A stretch of 64,000 nucleotides of DNA from Gerris lacustris. Lineage: Eukaryota > Arthropoda > Insecta > Hemiptera > Gerridae. The notes beneath the pieces are model-generated. The model had not been told where the DNA came from. It was given only the letters and a program-made list of their open reading frames with translations, and did no database searches. Shown piece by piece: positions 24,431-35,539 of the stretch (position 1 is the stretch's first letter; the number at the start of each line of letters is the position of its first letter). The stretch is from NCBI GenBank assembly GCA_951217055.1, contig OX578279.1, positions 39,271,610-39,335,609 on the forward strand. Reading direction: 5' to 3'. A program made the translations under genes and the position numbers.

Positions 24431-24810
24431 TTTCGGTTTCTTTGGTAAAACCAAAAAAAGAAACCCTTATAGTTTCGTTCATGTGTCTGTCTGTCTGTCT
24501 GTCACTCTGTAAGGTTCTAATAACTTTTGAATAAAAAGAGATAAAAACATGAAACTTTCCAATATTAAAGATCGTTTTGACGCGCACACAGGAAAAATAT
24601 AGCGAACTCAAAATTATCAGCTGTTCAAATCTAAAATGGTGGATAACTCACGTCATGCGAAAAAAATATTTTTTTAAAACGTTGAGTGGGGTATCAAATG
24701 GAAAGGTATTGAAGAGTAGATGAAAACAATATATTACACTCATGGAAATCGTTTAATTTTCTATGCCATTTTGTCAAAAGACTTTTTGCAATTTTGCGTG
24801 TTAAAATATT
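24431..24810 (+). repeat. Partial family F copy
   Basis: Matches the start of the F element at 20938: TTTGGTAAAACCAAAAAAAG, CCCTTATAGTTTCGTTCATG, a short (CTGT)n run and the GACGCGCACACAGGAAAAAT block, then the first 285-bp unit. The first bases are changed (CGGTTTCTTTGGT) and no right end is present. Confidence 0.85.
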
Positions 24811-24834
24811 GTTTAATAATAATTTTAATTTGGG

Positions 24835-25568
24835 AGAAGTAAGTAAGTGCTTTATTAATACAAAGTATACAATTAACAAATTTTTCATAACAAACACCAT
24901 TAATCCATGGCAATTCAGGCGTCAGGATATCTTATAAACATACAATTTTTAGAATATTGTTATGACACATACATATATAAATAAATATATACATAAACAT
25001 AAATGGTTATTATTATTATTTATTTATTTATTACCATTAATATTATTTTAGATACAAATTTAAGTAACACTTAAGGTAACAGTTCAATACTATATGCTGT
25101 AATAATACAGTATGACTGACCTAGCAATATGAATTTTCCTAGAGTGAAGAGAATTGCAATCTTTGACTGCTTGAGAATGTATGCATCAGTTAAATAGGAA
25201 TTTAATACAGTCCAATTAGCACCATTAAAATATCCAAGACCTTCTTGGGCTGTTAATATAGTTTTACCTAAATGAACTAAAAGGAGCTCCCCTAGGATAG
25301 GGCATTCAGTTAAAAAATGATATAAATCATCTTCTATAGTGATATTGCATTCAGAGCACTAGCGCTCCCTCTCATCATCCTGAAGCTTATATTTTTTGTT
25401 CATCATATCAGACCTCACTCTAATTATTTGTTTGATTTGATGAAAATTATTTAAAGTGTTAATATAATGATATTTTTTATTAAAAGACAAAAACCGGTAC
25501 AGCTGATGATTGCTGCTGTTAGCACATCTGTTAGCAAGGTTTAATTTAATTTGGGAGAATATCACCAT
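24835..25568 (-). pseudogene. Non-LTR retrotransposon C-terminal tail (zinc-knuckle region)
   Basis: On the minus strand the frame from 25568 encodes a basic segment (start MVIFSQIKLNLANRC, later KKYKLQDDERER). After one stop codon (TAG at the codon before CSECN) it continues as CSECNITIEDDLYHFLTECP and then ILGELLLVHLGKTI. A CxxC followed by a HxxxxC arrangement is the usual C-terminal zinc-binding region after the reverse transcriptase of many insect non-LTR elements. I read it as a 5'-truncated, dead copy. Reading frame remains recognisable to about 25080; the rest to 24835 may be 3' untranslated sequence. It lies inside the inverted-repeat unit. Confidence 0.65.
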
Positions 25569-25749
25569 ATAAGGAGTAAAATATATTTAGGTTGAATGGT
25601 GACTAGGCCTATTGAGTCTATAATATAGCAAGGTAGTAAAGGCCGAAACTCCTAGATGGGATCTCAGTGTAAAGTGGATGGTTAGTTTGAAATGTCGACC
25701 CAAAATTAATTTTTCCATGGACATTCTCTCGGCTTTCCAACAGTACCCG

Positions 25750-26302
25750 AATTCTAACAAGTAGGTGAAAAAAAGGGTTACGAAATCCCTGACGTCACCA
25801 TTGCTGCAATTTACACGCTTTTTAAAATTTCATATGAAGTTTAAAACTGTTTTCATTTCCTAAATCATTTAATTTAAACTAATGTTATGTTTTGGGGAAA
25901 TTATAACCAAAAGAATAATAGAACTAAATAGCAATAGATGTTAAGTTTATAATAAATGGAATACATTTTAGAATTTTTTAATCAAAATCGTCGGAAACGT
26001 TTTCGAGAAATAGTTTTCTTTTCACGTTTTTTCAGAGTTTTTGGGGGGTAGCGCCCCTAAATTTGGAGTTAAAATTCATTTCTCGATTTAGCCTAGGGGT
26101 ATGATTTTTCTGAACATGTATGCCAAATTTCGTTTAAATCGGCCCTATAAAGTTGATCAGCTTCTGCCTGATCAACTTCTTTAAACTAATATTTGACCAT
26201 TTGTCCACAGCCATTTGTACATATTATATACAAGAAACAGGGTAAACAACATTAATCTTGACGTGTTGTATAAAGATACTTCTGGCTAATTAATTTAGCT
26301 CT
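25750..26302. repeat. Old interspersed repeat segment with small hairpin
   Basis: A GGGGTAGCGCCCC-type palindrome at 26044-26056 is followed by a segment (GGGGTATGATTTTTCTGAAC, CCAAATTTCGTTTAAATCGG) that resembles 17.9 kb. A perfect 11-bp hairpin, AAGTTGATCAG with its complement, lies at about 26151-26181. No coding content. Confidence 0.45.
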
Positions 26303-26665
26303 CAGAGATGGGCTAAGACGGTCGTGAACGGGTCGCATGCAATCTTAGCCTAGTCACTAACTTGACCGGGTACATTTTACCAGTTCGTTTTATCTGGGCA
26401 TACAACTCCGTACACTAACATATGAATGAATACGAAATACTAAAAACTAAGACCAAGTGGACTTGAACGAATACAGTAAGAAGACTAGACCGAACAAACT
26501 AAATGATCTAGGACCGATGATGGAAAATCCAATCGTTCGAACAATTACGAATCTCGTTCGTTCGAAAGATTGCGAATGCTCGTTCGATCGATCGGAAACT
26601 TAAACAAGAAACGAGTTTACTCGTTCATTTACCTAACTTGTTCGTTTGCGAATGACCCATCTCAC
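26303..26665. mobile_element. Small hAT-like MITE candidate
   Basis: Left end CAGAGATGGGCTAAG and right end GACCCATCTCAC are imperfect inverted repeats sharing GAGATGGG. The interior is rich in CGTTCG and TCGTTCGTTCG. This pattern is common in non-autonomous hAT families, but I could not see an 8-bp target duplication. The right end abuts the next element exactly. Confidence 0.45.
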
Positions 26666-26858
26666 AAAGCCGGGCCGGGCGTTGGTCAATTAGCATGAGA
26701 CTAACGTGTAGAGGGGAATCTGGCACTAGCGAACAAGTGCCAGTTGACCAAAGCCAGCTTCAACCTTTACCAACGCTTCACAAGCATCACAACGTATTCA
26801 TCCACACGTTGGCCAAGTGACTCTAGCTGTATCGTACGGCCATTTTGTGCCCGGCTTT
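26666..26858. mobile_element. 193-bp MITE with AAAGCCGGGC ends
   Basis: Perfect 10-bp inverted ends AAAGCCGGGC and GCCCGGCTTT. The same terminal decamer closes the inverted-repeat element at 54608-54781, which suggests one family. Confidence 0.6.
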
Positions 26859-27360
26859 AGCTTCTTAATTTTTGGTAAAACCCAGCATTCTACTTCAACA
26901 TTTTAATAATGTTTAAATGATAAAAAAAATTGCAACGAGGCATGGACAGGAACTTAACACAAAGTTCTTAAGTCTATTCTTGGTCTTAAGGGTATAATTA
27001 AAAACTAAGTTTTCCTTTTCATTTGCGATATTTCAATCCCACTTGGGCCATTATCAAGCTCGATAATTGTTCTTCTAGAACATTCAAAAATATCTCCTGC
27101 TTCATTTTGGCAGTTTCGCAGTAATTAATTCAGCACAGTACTGCCTTTGTCACAAAAACTTATCAATTTTTTGTCATGATATGTTAAAATTATTTTTAAA
27201 GAAAACTTTTCTCAAGGAGTAAATCAGTCTTTTATTGTGAGTTTATCAAATCAAAACTGGTTCTGAGTCAGTTACTCAGTCTTGATTTAATAACCTCTCA
27301 CACTAAATATATTCTAATAAGAACCAAAAGAATCTAGACTTCCTGAATGCGACACAGTGG
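26859..27360. other. Unannotated intron sequence
   Basis: Nothing recognised. Confidence 0.4.
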
Positions 27361-27691
27361 ACTCGAATATGTTAAATCGGCGGGTCAAACGGAGGCAACT
27401 TCTGCGAAAGCAGTTTCGACGATGAATCTTAGTACTTGGGGCACATCTTAGTACACGGTCCTAAAATAATAGGAGAAAGGAGAAAGCTCATCGTGAAAGA
27501 TATGGTGCTTGTGGAAGACGAGTCAAAGAAAATGATCTCTTGGCCACTTGCAAGGGTAAAAGAGTTAATCCTGGTCGAGATGGCCACGTAAAAGCTGTTT
27601 GGCTAAGGACGGCAAAGGGAGAGGTTCTTTGGCTCCTGAGGAAGGTGTACCCTCTGGAGATGGCTCCAGACAACAGGCTCAACAAAATAAA
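27361..27691 (+). pseudogene. BEL/Pao retrotransposon tail (DUF5641 region)
   Basis: The plus strand carries the C-terminal end of a BEL/Pao polyprotein, the domain that follows the integrase core. From 27377 one frame reads RRVKRRQLLRKQFRR, then a stop and ILVLGAHLSTRS. From 27494 another frame reads VKDMVLVEDESKKMISWPLA and RVKEL. After a shift near 27560 the reading is NPGRDGHVKAVWLRTAKGE and then RKVYPLEMAPDN. The order (basic helix, GDMVLV-type strand, WPLARV, PGxDGxVRxVxLRT, YPLE) is that of DUF5641 in BEL/Pao elements. One stop and at least two shifts make it dead. The bases after the stop (GGGTGTGTGTTGG, about 27714) may mark the start of a 3' LTR, but no second LTR is present in the window. 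Upstream pol is absent. Confidence 0.8.
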
Positions 27692-28415
27692 TTAACTTCG
27701 AAGTTAATTTAGTTGGGTGTGTGTTGGATTTGGGACATTAATTTTGTTGTATTATAATTTATACTTAATTTATTTTTTGATATTGATACAATGTAATATT
27801 TTTTAGTGTCAAATTTAAGTAAAAGAGAAAAATATAGCTCCTTTGGGAAAGTAGTTTATTCTAACGAAAAAAGCTCTCGTTTTATTCTTGCGAGCTTAGT
27901 GCTTAGTTCTTAAAATAAGTATTAGAAGAAATGGATCACGCTCAAAATATAATAAAGTAATATCCCAGTACTATGTTTGAAAATTAAGTTTAACAAAAAA
28001 ACAAAAGAAGATTACAAACAAAAGAATGCGCATAAATACTTCAAATAATAATATTTAGATACAATTTTTGTATCAAGCCGTAGAACTTAGGTCTTGTCCT
28101 ACGAACATGTTGCTCTTATTCGATTTACTTACACTAACGCTCGGGAATAAATTTTGACATATTTTTCAAGAAACCCTTTTTCTAAAAATTAGTTTTTCCT
28201 TTTAAAAAAATTACCAGATGAAAGTATTTTGAAAGATATATGATTCGAATGATATTCATAAAACAGTTTTTAGTAGCATCATTTATTTTTTCCCCCATTA
28301 CGATAAAGAAGCCACATACAGTTCTACAGAAATACACACTTTTTCATTCGTTTATCGTAGTTTAGTTATGGATTGGCTTCATATTTTAAGAATGGGGTGA
28401 GAAGAAAAGAAAATT

Positions 28416-28468
28416 CCTTTCTCTCTCTTTCTCTCTCCCTCTCTCTCTCTTTATCTCTCTTTCTCTCT
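28416..28468. repeat. (CT)n-rich simple repeat
   Basis: Imperfect CT and CTTT units. Confidence 0.85.
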
Positions 28469-28801
28469 AGCCATTTTTATTAGTGAACAAGTAAGGTGAG
28501 GATTGTGAAGACGTGGTTCAATTTATGTCCAGTTGGTCAAGAAAAGGAACCAAGCAGTCTAGTTTTATAGGTTGGGTTGTCTTGATTGTATCGGGGGCTT
28601 CCTGCCCGTTCTTCTTCTTAGAAAACTAAAATATATATAGAGGAGGTCATGTTTTCATCAAGTATTTTCTAAGCTTAGGTGAGGAAAAAAGGTGTTTTCA
28701 TTTTATTGACCCTAGACTAGGATTTTTCTCTCGGTCGCTTTTTTTCTCCAGTGTCGTCATATTAACACGTTCTCTCCAATCGAAAGATGAAGTAAAAGAA
28801 G

Positions 28802-28868
<67 letters not shown>
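28802..28868. repeat. (TA)n microsatellite
   Basis: About 32 TA units with one break near the left end. Confidence 0.95.
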
Positions 28869-28870
<2 letters not shown>

Positions 28871-31800
28871 ACACATCCCCACGAATACAAAAAAGATTTA
28901 AGATCACGATGAAAGAAAACCACTGAAAGTGTAGAAACACTGCGATGAAAAAGTATAATGGAATGAACTCCGATGAAAGAAAGTATTTTACGAGTCTAGA
29001 CAAAGAAACTTGCATGGATAAAAAAAAAATAAAAATCTACGGGATTAAATTTGATAAGATCCAATGAAACATTACTTATCTATATATATAAAATAAAAGT
29101 TTTGTCTGCACATTGATCAAATACATTTTTATTTGATATATTACGATAACCTAAACGGCCGTTAATATTTTTCATTAACATACGTAAGTTTGTACGTAAG
29201 ACACCACCGGTTCTACTTTATAGGCGCAAAACTGGTTGAACGAAATCCAATACTTTTTCAGCAGTGGTGTACGCTAACATGTGGTGCGTGATGTAGGCTA
29301 GGTTTCATCACAAAATATAGAGTAGAGCATGAGTCATGAACATTTTTTTTTTTTAACACGCTTTGAAAATTTTTTATAGTGATTTTTTAAAACTGCCATA
29401 TTCTATGCTAATATCATAATTCATAATTTTTTATATTTTTTGCAGTGGCCTTCAAACTGCGATTCACAAGGTATTTTATTCTAAATACATATACATGATA
29501 GTAGGAAACAGCCACTGATTTCCAGCAAAAGCTCCACACGGACGTTGCAGGCTAGTTTCTTATAAATTATTGAGGGGATTCAATTATGACTGAAACGCCT
29601 GTATAAACATCAGGTCAGTTATTGAACTTTTTGTTTATCTAAATCTATATAATTATTTCGGTTCCCGTAATTTCGTATTAAACAGTGCTATATACTGAAG
29701 TTTGAAACAATTTAAATGATTAAAACATTTTTAGTAAGATCGGTAGAAATCAGTTATGTTAGGTACTTTAAAAAAAAAACTGGTTTTCATGTAAACCAGA
29801 AAAAGTATCAAAATACAAAGCTTTTGGAGAACCAGAAGGCCCTGTTTCGGGACTGCAGCAGAATGTATACTTTAAATTAATAAATGGTTGCGCTTTGATA
29901 AAAAATAATTAAAAATCCCTAAAAGGTGACGTAGATATAGAAGGTAGAATAGCAAAGAGATGGAAAGAAGGAAACATATAAGTTTTTTTAACTTACTTCG
30001 ATTTTTAAAATTAAAATATATATGTAACAAGAATCTGGGAAAGTCCATAAGAAAAAGAAGGAAAGAGAGAAAAAAAGAGTAATAGTAATACTTAGACGTT
30101 TCACGCCCCAAGATAGAGCATCTGTAAGGACTTAACCATCGTGTTATGGTTCAATACCACAATAATCTGTTCAGATAGGATTTATTTAGGTATAGTTGAG
30201 TTAAGTTTGTTGCAGTATTTGTTACTCAGCATCCTGAAATCCCTGAAGATGAGTCAAGTCCTTTTTTTATGTGGTTATACCTTTCAAGGTATAATATTAA
30301 TCAGAATAATACATTTCTTTACAAATACTTCCTCAAATAAATATATCAAACACGTATTGTTTAGACATATGTCTGTCGTTTACAATGGCGTACTCCAGAC
30401 ATAGATCAATCTAAAGCAATCTCCTAGGAACGAAGCAAGTAATTATTGCAGTTGTAATTGATTGTAAATAAAGTGATTTGCTTTTGAAACATAGATAGTA
30501 AATAACATTAATCAACCAATGGACATCTTTGTAGAATAACACTAATTAAACTGTTCCCATTTGACTAATTATTAATTAGGTATAATATAGCAAGAACTGA
30601 TGCAATCAATTAGATATAATAGTGTAATAATTAGATAATCAACACGTGAAATGTTATATCAATCGATATATAGATTAGTTCATCTCTCGAGTATACGTCA
30701 TCACTTTATCTGATTCCACAGGACAAGGTTGCATGTTCGACAATGTGTGTATGTGACAACTATAGTTCAATTATTCAATTCCCTTTTAATTCCAGATCAC
30801 CAACCCCCCACCAAGGTGGACAAGGACAAAAAACTTATAAATTTATACAAGCACTATTAGGTACATACATGCTCTAAGGGTAAAGTCATAAACATCAAAG
30901 ACATGCAGATGTAGATGTAGTTGGTCCAAACATATTTTGTTCTTGCAGTGAAGGGGTAGTAATATAATAAATTATAATCAAAATTTCTAAATTAGTATTC
31001 ACCATAGATATTTTATTAAATAGAGATCAGAAAAGTAAAAATATAACTATCCCCGCCATCAATAGCCATTGAGAGGTTTTTCGCCTTATGTCTTATGTAG
31101 TAAAACCTTTTTTGCAGTATTATAAGTGAAAATAAAATAAAAAAACTCAAGTCAGTTCAAACAAAGTTGGCTGACAAAACGCGAAGGCATCCACTTCAAG
31201 ACAAATCCAACCAACTTCCTTGTTTGTTCCAACTTTAGATAACTAGAGTAAAAGAAAAAACACTCGGTAAATGGAGGAAAAAAGTATTCCCGCATTTTGT
31301 TTTTTTTATTTGTAAACAATTTGTTTGCTCCAAAACAAACCACCCGACTAAACGTTTTCTTGTTTTTAACTAAACGCTTTCATGCACCATTTCATATTTA
31401 TAGGTAGTGTGGAAGGTATGAGAACATATCTGTTTTTTTACCTGTAAGATTATGGAGTAAAAAGGATGCAAAAAGTATTTGTGAAAAAATATTTTTTTTA
31501 AAAAACTCTTCACTTCTTGTGTATCATTTTTTTGTGAATACAAGTTCTTTTTCAAGTCTAAAACGTATGAGAATGAGAAAGAAACACAACCTATACTGTG
31601 CAATCCCAAACACAAGGCACGTTAAGTCTCTCAGTAAAGCATTAAGTTAATTGGAGTGACGTTGTAAAGAAACATAAAAAAAAAATTGCAGAATCGTAAT
31701 TAAAATGTTCTTTGCCTTTTTCCTTTAACCAAAAATGTTCTGAGTTTCTATTTATTACAGAATAACGTTGTTAAAGCTTGTAACACTTTTCATTATTAGT

Positions 31801-33297
31801 GAAATTTTACATTATTTTCTTACATTTAAATTACACGAGTTTAAGAATTTCTGTGTATGTGAGAGAAAAAAAATGTTCTTTACATGCAAATATTGAAGTA
31901 ATTAAATTAATGGTCTTTTAAATTACCGAAGGTTTTGTTTTTATTTGCTTGCTAAAAGGTGTCTGTGAAACACCTCAACATTTTTTAACATTTTATTTTT
32001 AATTATATATTATTAAATGAGAGGTATTTTTTATCATTTGAGCCAAGGGTCTAAAACCTTCAAATAAAATATTTCAATGGTGGTGGCATTTAATAGAACG
32101 CTAGGTATGTACGAAAAAGAGAGAAAAAAACCCTAATTAAAATGTTTTCAATATATATATTTTTACTTATTTGATATAATATTCTGTTATGTATATTAAC
32201 AGTATAAGGGTTATGGGAGGACCTTTTAACTGTTTTGGCATTTGAGAGATATTCATTATAACTGCGTGAAAAAAATTAGTATGTTAAAACATTTTTTATT
32301 GTAAAAAATATCATTCTCTTAAATGAGAGCAAGATATCTATATAGAAAGTTCTTTACCACATTATTTTTTTATAGATTTTACTTTAAGATTCCTTACACA
32401 GTAAAACGTCGTAATACTCCATAAAATTCGGGTTGAAAACCTTTAAATGAATCTATAGTCAAGATACACGTTAAGATAATGTATCTGCTCTGTGACCTGT
32501 TACAGTGGACGAATCGTACTTATCAATGAAAGTACAGAAATAGAACAATATTATTTAGAGATGATTAAAAAATGATAAAGTTCTTTGTGTAGGGTTAAAA
32601 ATAAGAAATAGTGTATTGATACAAAATAGGAAGGACTGTTTATTATTGTTTTGTGTTGACTTTGTTGAAAGAAAATAAAGGTAAATAAGCCGGATAGACT
32701 GTTAAAACAGTAGGCTTGCGGGATATCTCAATAATTGTGATTATGACCTTAAGTGTGAGATACTGTTGTACCTGTGAATGGCAATACTAATAACATACAA
32801 AATAAAAGGAAGTTACTTTTGTGCTCCAATTTTAAAAACTAGTTTTTCATTAAAAACAAAGTAAATATAAAAAGTAATATTATAAAAAACAAAATAATTA
32901 TGGGCGAGTGACTGTATTTACCTTTGCTAAAGCGCAAATGGCACCAATAAGATAGTGGCAATTCCTCGCCTCGTACTCCAAGCCATTGTACAAGGCGCAT
33001 TCGAATCGGTAAGCTAGTAAAGACCGGAGAAATACACTACAAATTGACAGAACATTTTACTGGACAGATTCTACCATCACTTGACACCGAAAGAACACTG
33101 ATGTAACAAACACAAAATTTATGTAGGCCGTAAACTTGAATAAATCCAAAGCCTCACAAAACCACAAGTCTGGAATTGGCTCCACCAAGAAAATGTCGCA
33201 AATGAGGTCACAAGGAATGAAAACAAGTCCCTAAACTAATCACGATTGCTGACGGGTAACACTTTTCTGCAACTAGTAATAGTTATTTATGCACCTA

Positions 33298-33510
33298 GGG
33301 AGTAAAGTAAGCCTTTATTCCCTGAGCGAAAAAAGTTGGTTCTTGAGGCAAAGCCGAAGGAATCATGGTCCCTAAATCCCGAGGCGAAGCCGAGGGAATT
33401 AGACTCTTTAATTCCCGGGGCGCAGCCGAGGGAATAATTCTAATTAGCTCCCGAGGCGCAGCCGAGGGAGATAATTATCGCGAGGGGAATAATGGCACTT
33501 TACTCACGAG
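33298..33510. repeat. Cluster of four spaced GC palindromes with inverted ends
   Basis: Four copies of a self-complementary motif of the form YTCCCGAGGCGMAGCCGAGGGA lie at about 33340-33362, 33377-33397, 33411-33433 and 33448-33470, spaced roughly 36 bp apart; the first is the most decayed. The block is closed by imperfect inverted ends, GAGTAAAGTAAGCC..TTATTCCC at the left and GGGGAATAATGGCACTTTAC at the right. The composition is unlike the AT-rich surroundings. Confidence 0.8.
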
Positions 33511-33599
33511 GTACATACAATATTTTATCTCCAATAGGAAGAACATACACATTTTCGTCCATAGCACAGTTTTTATTTATTATTTTAATAAAAAACAAT

Positions 33600-33760
33600 A
33601 ATTATTAGAACTTTTAATAGCAGATATAAGAGATTCAATAATAAAAACAAATAAGAATTGGAATTAAACTCAAATAGAAGGTTATTTAGATGCAGGTTAT
33701 AATGTTGTTAACAAAGATAAACATGGTCAAAAAAGCGCAGTGCCGCCAACCTGATTTCAA
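33600..33760 (+). pseudogene. Unassigned protein-like fragment, faintly ankyrin-like
   Basis: In one plus frame the sequence reads LELLIADIRDSIIKTNKNWN, a stop, then TQIEGYLDAGYNVVNKDKHG and QKS. The YLDAGYNVVNKDKHGQ part has the shape of an ankyrin-repeat turn (LLDAGADVNAKDKxGxTPL). This is weak, short evidence and no gene context supports it. It may belong with the palindrome cluster and the next fragment. Confidence 0.3.
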
Positions 33761-33934
33761 CAACTTCATTACATTAGCCATACATTTTCTACTATTTATG
33801 AAATAATTAAGTTGCAATCATTACTTTTTTGCCCTACTTTACTTTTTCGCCCTACTTTTACTTTTTCTCCCTACTTTTTGAGTCAGGGATGAAAAGACCT
33901 GTTTTAGTCCCTCTAAACTAATTCAAAATCATAA

Positions 33935-34278
33935 CTTTTTTTCCCTACTGGAGATAAAAAAGGTTTATTAAAAGGTAAAAAAAGTAAACCCAGAATTAAT
34001 TTACCATATATTGTAACGAGATGGCATAAGCCCTATGTGCCAAGTTGGCTCAACAAGTCTTTTCAAGACGAATATTATCTCATGAAAAGACTGTTACAAA
34101 TACAAGGCGAATCTTCAATATAAGCCCAATAATGAAGAATAGTTTCATCGGATTAAAAGGCAGAATTGTCAAAAGTCCTGAATTGACTTTAACCGAAAAA
34201 CTATTAATTGTATTAGACTCAAAACATCGACTTACAAAACAATTAATACTAAAATACCTCAATGAATTCAGTCATTAA
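33935..34278 (+). pseudogene. Unassigned, frameshifted protein-like region
   Basis: Frame A (33935-34120) is open and has a protein-like composition, with the segment YIVTRWHKPYVPSWLNKSF followed by QDEYYLMKRLLQIQGE. Frame B (overlapping, ending 34278) continues with NSFIGLKGRIVKSPELTLTE and KLLIVLDSKHRLTKQ. The abrupt handover near 34110 looks like one small deletion in a former reading frame of about 110 residues. I do not recognise the family. The preceding 33.82-33.96 kb holds three or four imperfect copies of a TTTGCCCTACTTTACTTT-type unit. Confidence 0.35.
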
Positions 34279-34873
34279 GGTCAAAAAAATACAATGAAAC
34301 AAAAATATTGGATAATTAACATCAGAGTAACGGTTCGAAGCTGTTGGAGATTCTGCGTTATGTGTGAGAAAATTTGAGTTAAACCCAGTGCACTAGAAAT
34401 CGCCTCGTTACCATCAGGACGAGTCACCAAATTTGAGTGTCCCTTTACTTTCGTTGGAATATTTTTTTTCGGATTAATCATTGTTAAGACGCGCCGTGAG
34501 AAACTTTATGGTTCGCTGTTTACTTTATGTCAATACAGGCTGTGCAAATAGAGTCAGCAGCGTTACTATCAACTGGCTTGATGTTTTCATATTTTCATCC
34601 CTTGTGGCCTCATCTTCGTCATTTTATTTTCAGGAGTGGGGGTTTACGCGCAGAAAAAAGGAATTATTCGGTGGTGTAATACTCATGCAGCTCCACGCGT
34701 GTAAGGTTGTTTGGAAAGTCTAGTTCACAGCGTGAAAACCTCCTTATATACGATTCTCAAGGAACAAGCACCTTAAGAAGGGACACTTCTAACTCTAAAA
34801 AAAAATGTGAACCCATTGGAAATTGAAAGAGGTCCAAACAACCACGCTTTTAATTCCCAGTAACATCATATTA
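34279..34873. other. Unannotated sequence
   Basis: An 80-codon plus-strand frame (34481-34723) has no recognisable domain. A short segment at 34828-34860 (GAGGTCCAAACAACC and CTTTTAATTCCCAG) recurs near 46205-46240, so it is part of an interspersed repeat. Confidence 0.4.
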
Positions 34874-34876
34874 TTA

Positions 34877-35539
34877 AGCCCGCACCACACTCTCGTCGAG
34901 ACTATATGAGGTCGGCGAGCACGAGTGTAGAGGGTGATCTCACCTCGCCTCGGTTAGTCTTGCCTCACCTTGCTATGTCTCCGCTCGGAGTCGGTATTTT
35001 GACACGAGTCAAAGGGCTCTCGGTGGGGGTTGTCTCGTCTTCATTCAACCCTTCCACACTCTCGTTATTCGCCAGTTCCAGTTGCTAGTTTACTCTCATA
35101 GCGGTCGGTTGTTTTTATATGTGCTTATTTTTTTTTTTTTTTTTTTTTTTTATACGGTAACTTTTTATTTTTATGAGATGTACCAAAGTGAAGCCCGTTC
35201 TTTGGGATCCGAAACATCCCAACCACAAAGATCGGAATAAAGTCCACGATACTTGGGTCCGTATAAGTGAAATGCTTAACGAGCCTGTCACTGATTTGAA
35301 AAAGAAGAAAGATTCATTGATGGCAACGTTCCGGAGCCACAGGAGGAGAATAAAGGCCTCTGAAGTGACTGGATCGGGTCTTGATGATATCTACAAGCCC
35401 ATCCTCGGCGAACGCGACTTCACAACTGGGAACGGCGAGAGGGTGAGAATGTGGAGGGTACCCTCTTGACTCGTTAACTTGGCGAGAGGTCTCGGCGATA
35501 GTCTCGTCGAGACCTCTCGCCGAGAGTGTGGAGCGGGCT
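34877..35539 (+). mobile_element. PIF/Harbinger-type element, MADF-only
   Basis: Imperfect inverted ends (left AGCCCGCACCACACTCTCGT, right revcomp AGCCCGCTCCACACTCTCGG) bound 663 bp. They are flanked on both sides by TTA (34874-34876 and 35540-35542), the three-base target duplication typical of PIF/Harbinger. The element has no room for a DDE transposase. It holds a T run (35128-35151) and the MADF-domain frame described separately. It is best read as an internally deleted, non-autonomous derivative that kept the start of the accessory Myb/SANT-like gene. Confidence 0.8.
35173..35469 (+). CDS. MADF (Myb/SANT-like) domain protein fragment inside Harbinger-type element
   Basis: The 98-codon frame starts with ATG at 35173 and is almost entirely a MADF domain: KPVLWDPKHPNHKDRNK (helix 1 and the conserved W), WVRISEMLN (helix 2), then LKKKKDSLMATFRSHRRRI and LDDIYKP before it diverges. 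MADF domains bind DNA. In PIF/Harbinger elements a separate Myb/SANT-like protein helps the transposase enter the nucleus and bind DNA. The last 20 residues read into the right terminal region and are not MADF-like, so the deletion junction probably lies near 35400. The usual leading LIxxVxxR segment is missing or replaced, so the N terminus may be truncated too. The frame has no internal stop, which suggests a young copy. Whether it is expressed is unknown. Confidence 0.7.
   Translation: MRCTKVKPVLWDPKHPNHKDRNKVHDTWVRISEMLNEPVTDLKKKKDSLMATFRSHRRRIKASEVTGSGLDDIYKPILGERDFTTGNGERVRMWRVPS

Larger units (their letters stand above)
24229..25749. mobile_element. Unit bounded by about 170-200-bp inverted repeats
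   Basis: The left arm is about 24229-24425 and the right arm about 25588-25749. Both contain GCCGAGAGAATG, GGAAAAATT, TTGGGTCGA, CTAGGAGTT and CAATAG..CTA..TCACCATTCAACCTA in inverted orientation. Divergence between arms is substantial, with one gap of roughly 35 bp. Enclosed are a partial family F copy and a non-LTR tail, so the unit is either a large foldback element that received or captured other elements, or two inverted copies of one repeat. Confidence 0.6.
27692..33297. other. Long unannotated intron stretch
   Basis: No exon or coding fragment recognised over 5.6 kb. It contains a CT-rich simple repeat (28416-28468), a TA array and scattered AT-rich runs. A GC-richer patch at 28495-28615 contains no open frame of note. 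Confidence 0.45.

Noticed and set aside
26520..26650. A transcription-factor binding array formed by repeated TTCG words
   Set aside because: The words lie inside a small inverted-repeat element and follow its internal repeats, so no regulatory claim is justified.
28698..29015. Frames containing long Tyr-Ile repeats (also at 39971-40265 and 40991-41245)
   Set aside because: They are translations of TA microsatellites.
33340..33470. CRISPR-like array of spaced repeats
   Set aside because: The units are palindromes with imperfect spacing and similar spacers, only four in number, in a eukaryotic context with no cas-like genes.
34481..34723. An 80-codon frame next to the Harbinger-type element as its transposase
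   Set aside because: It lies outside the inverted repeats and shows no DDE motif or match to a Harbinger transposase.
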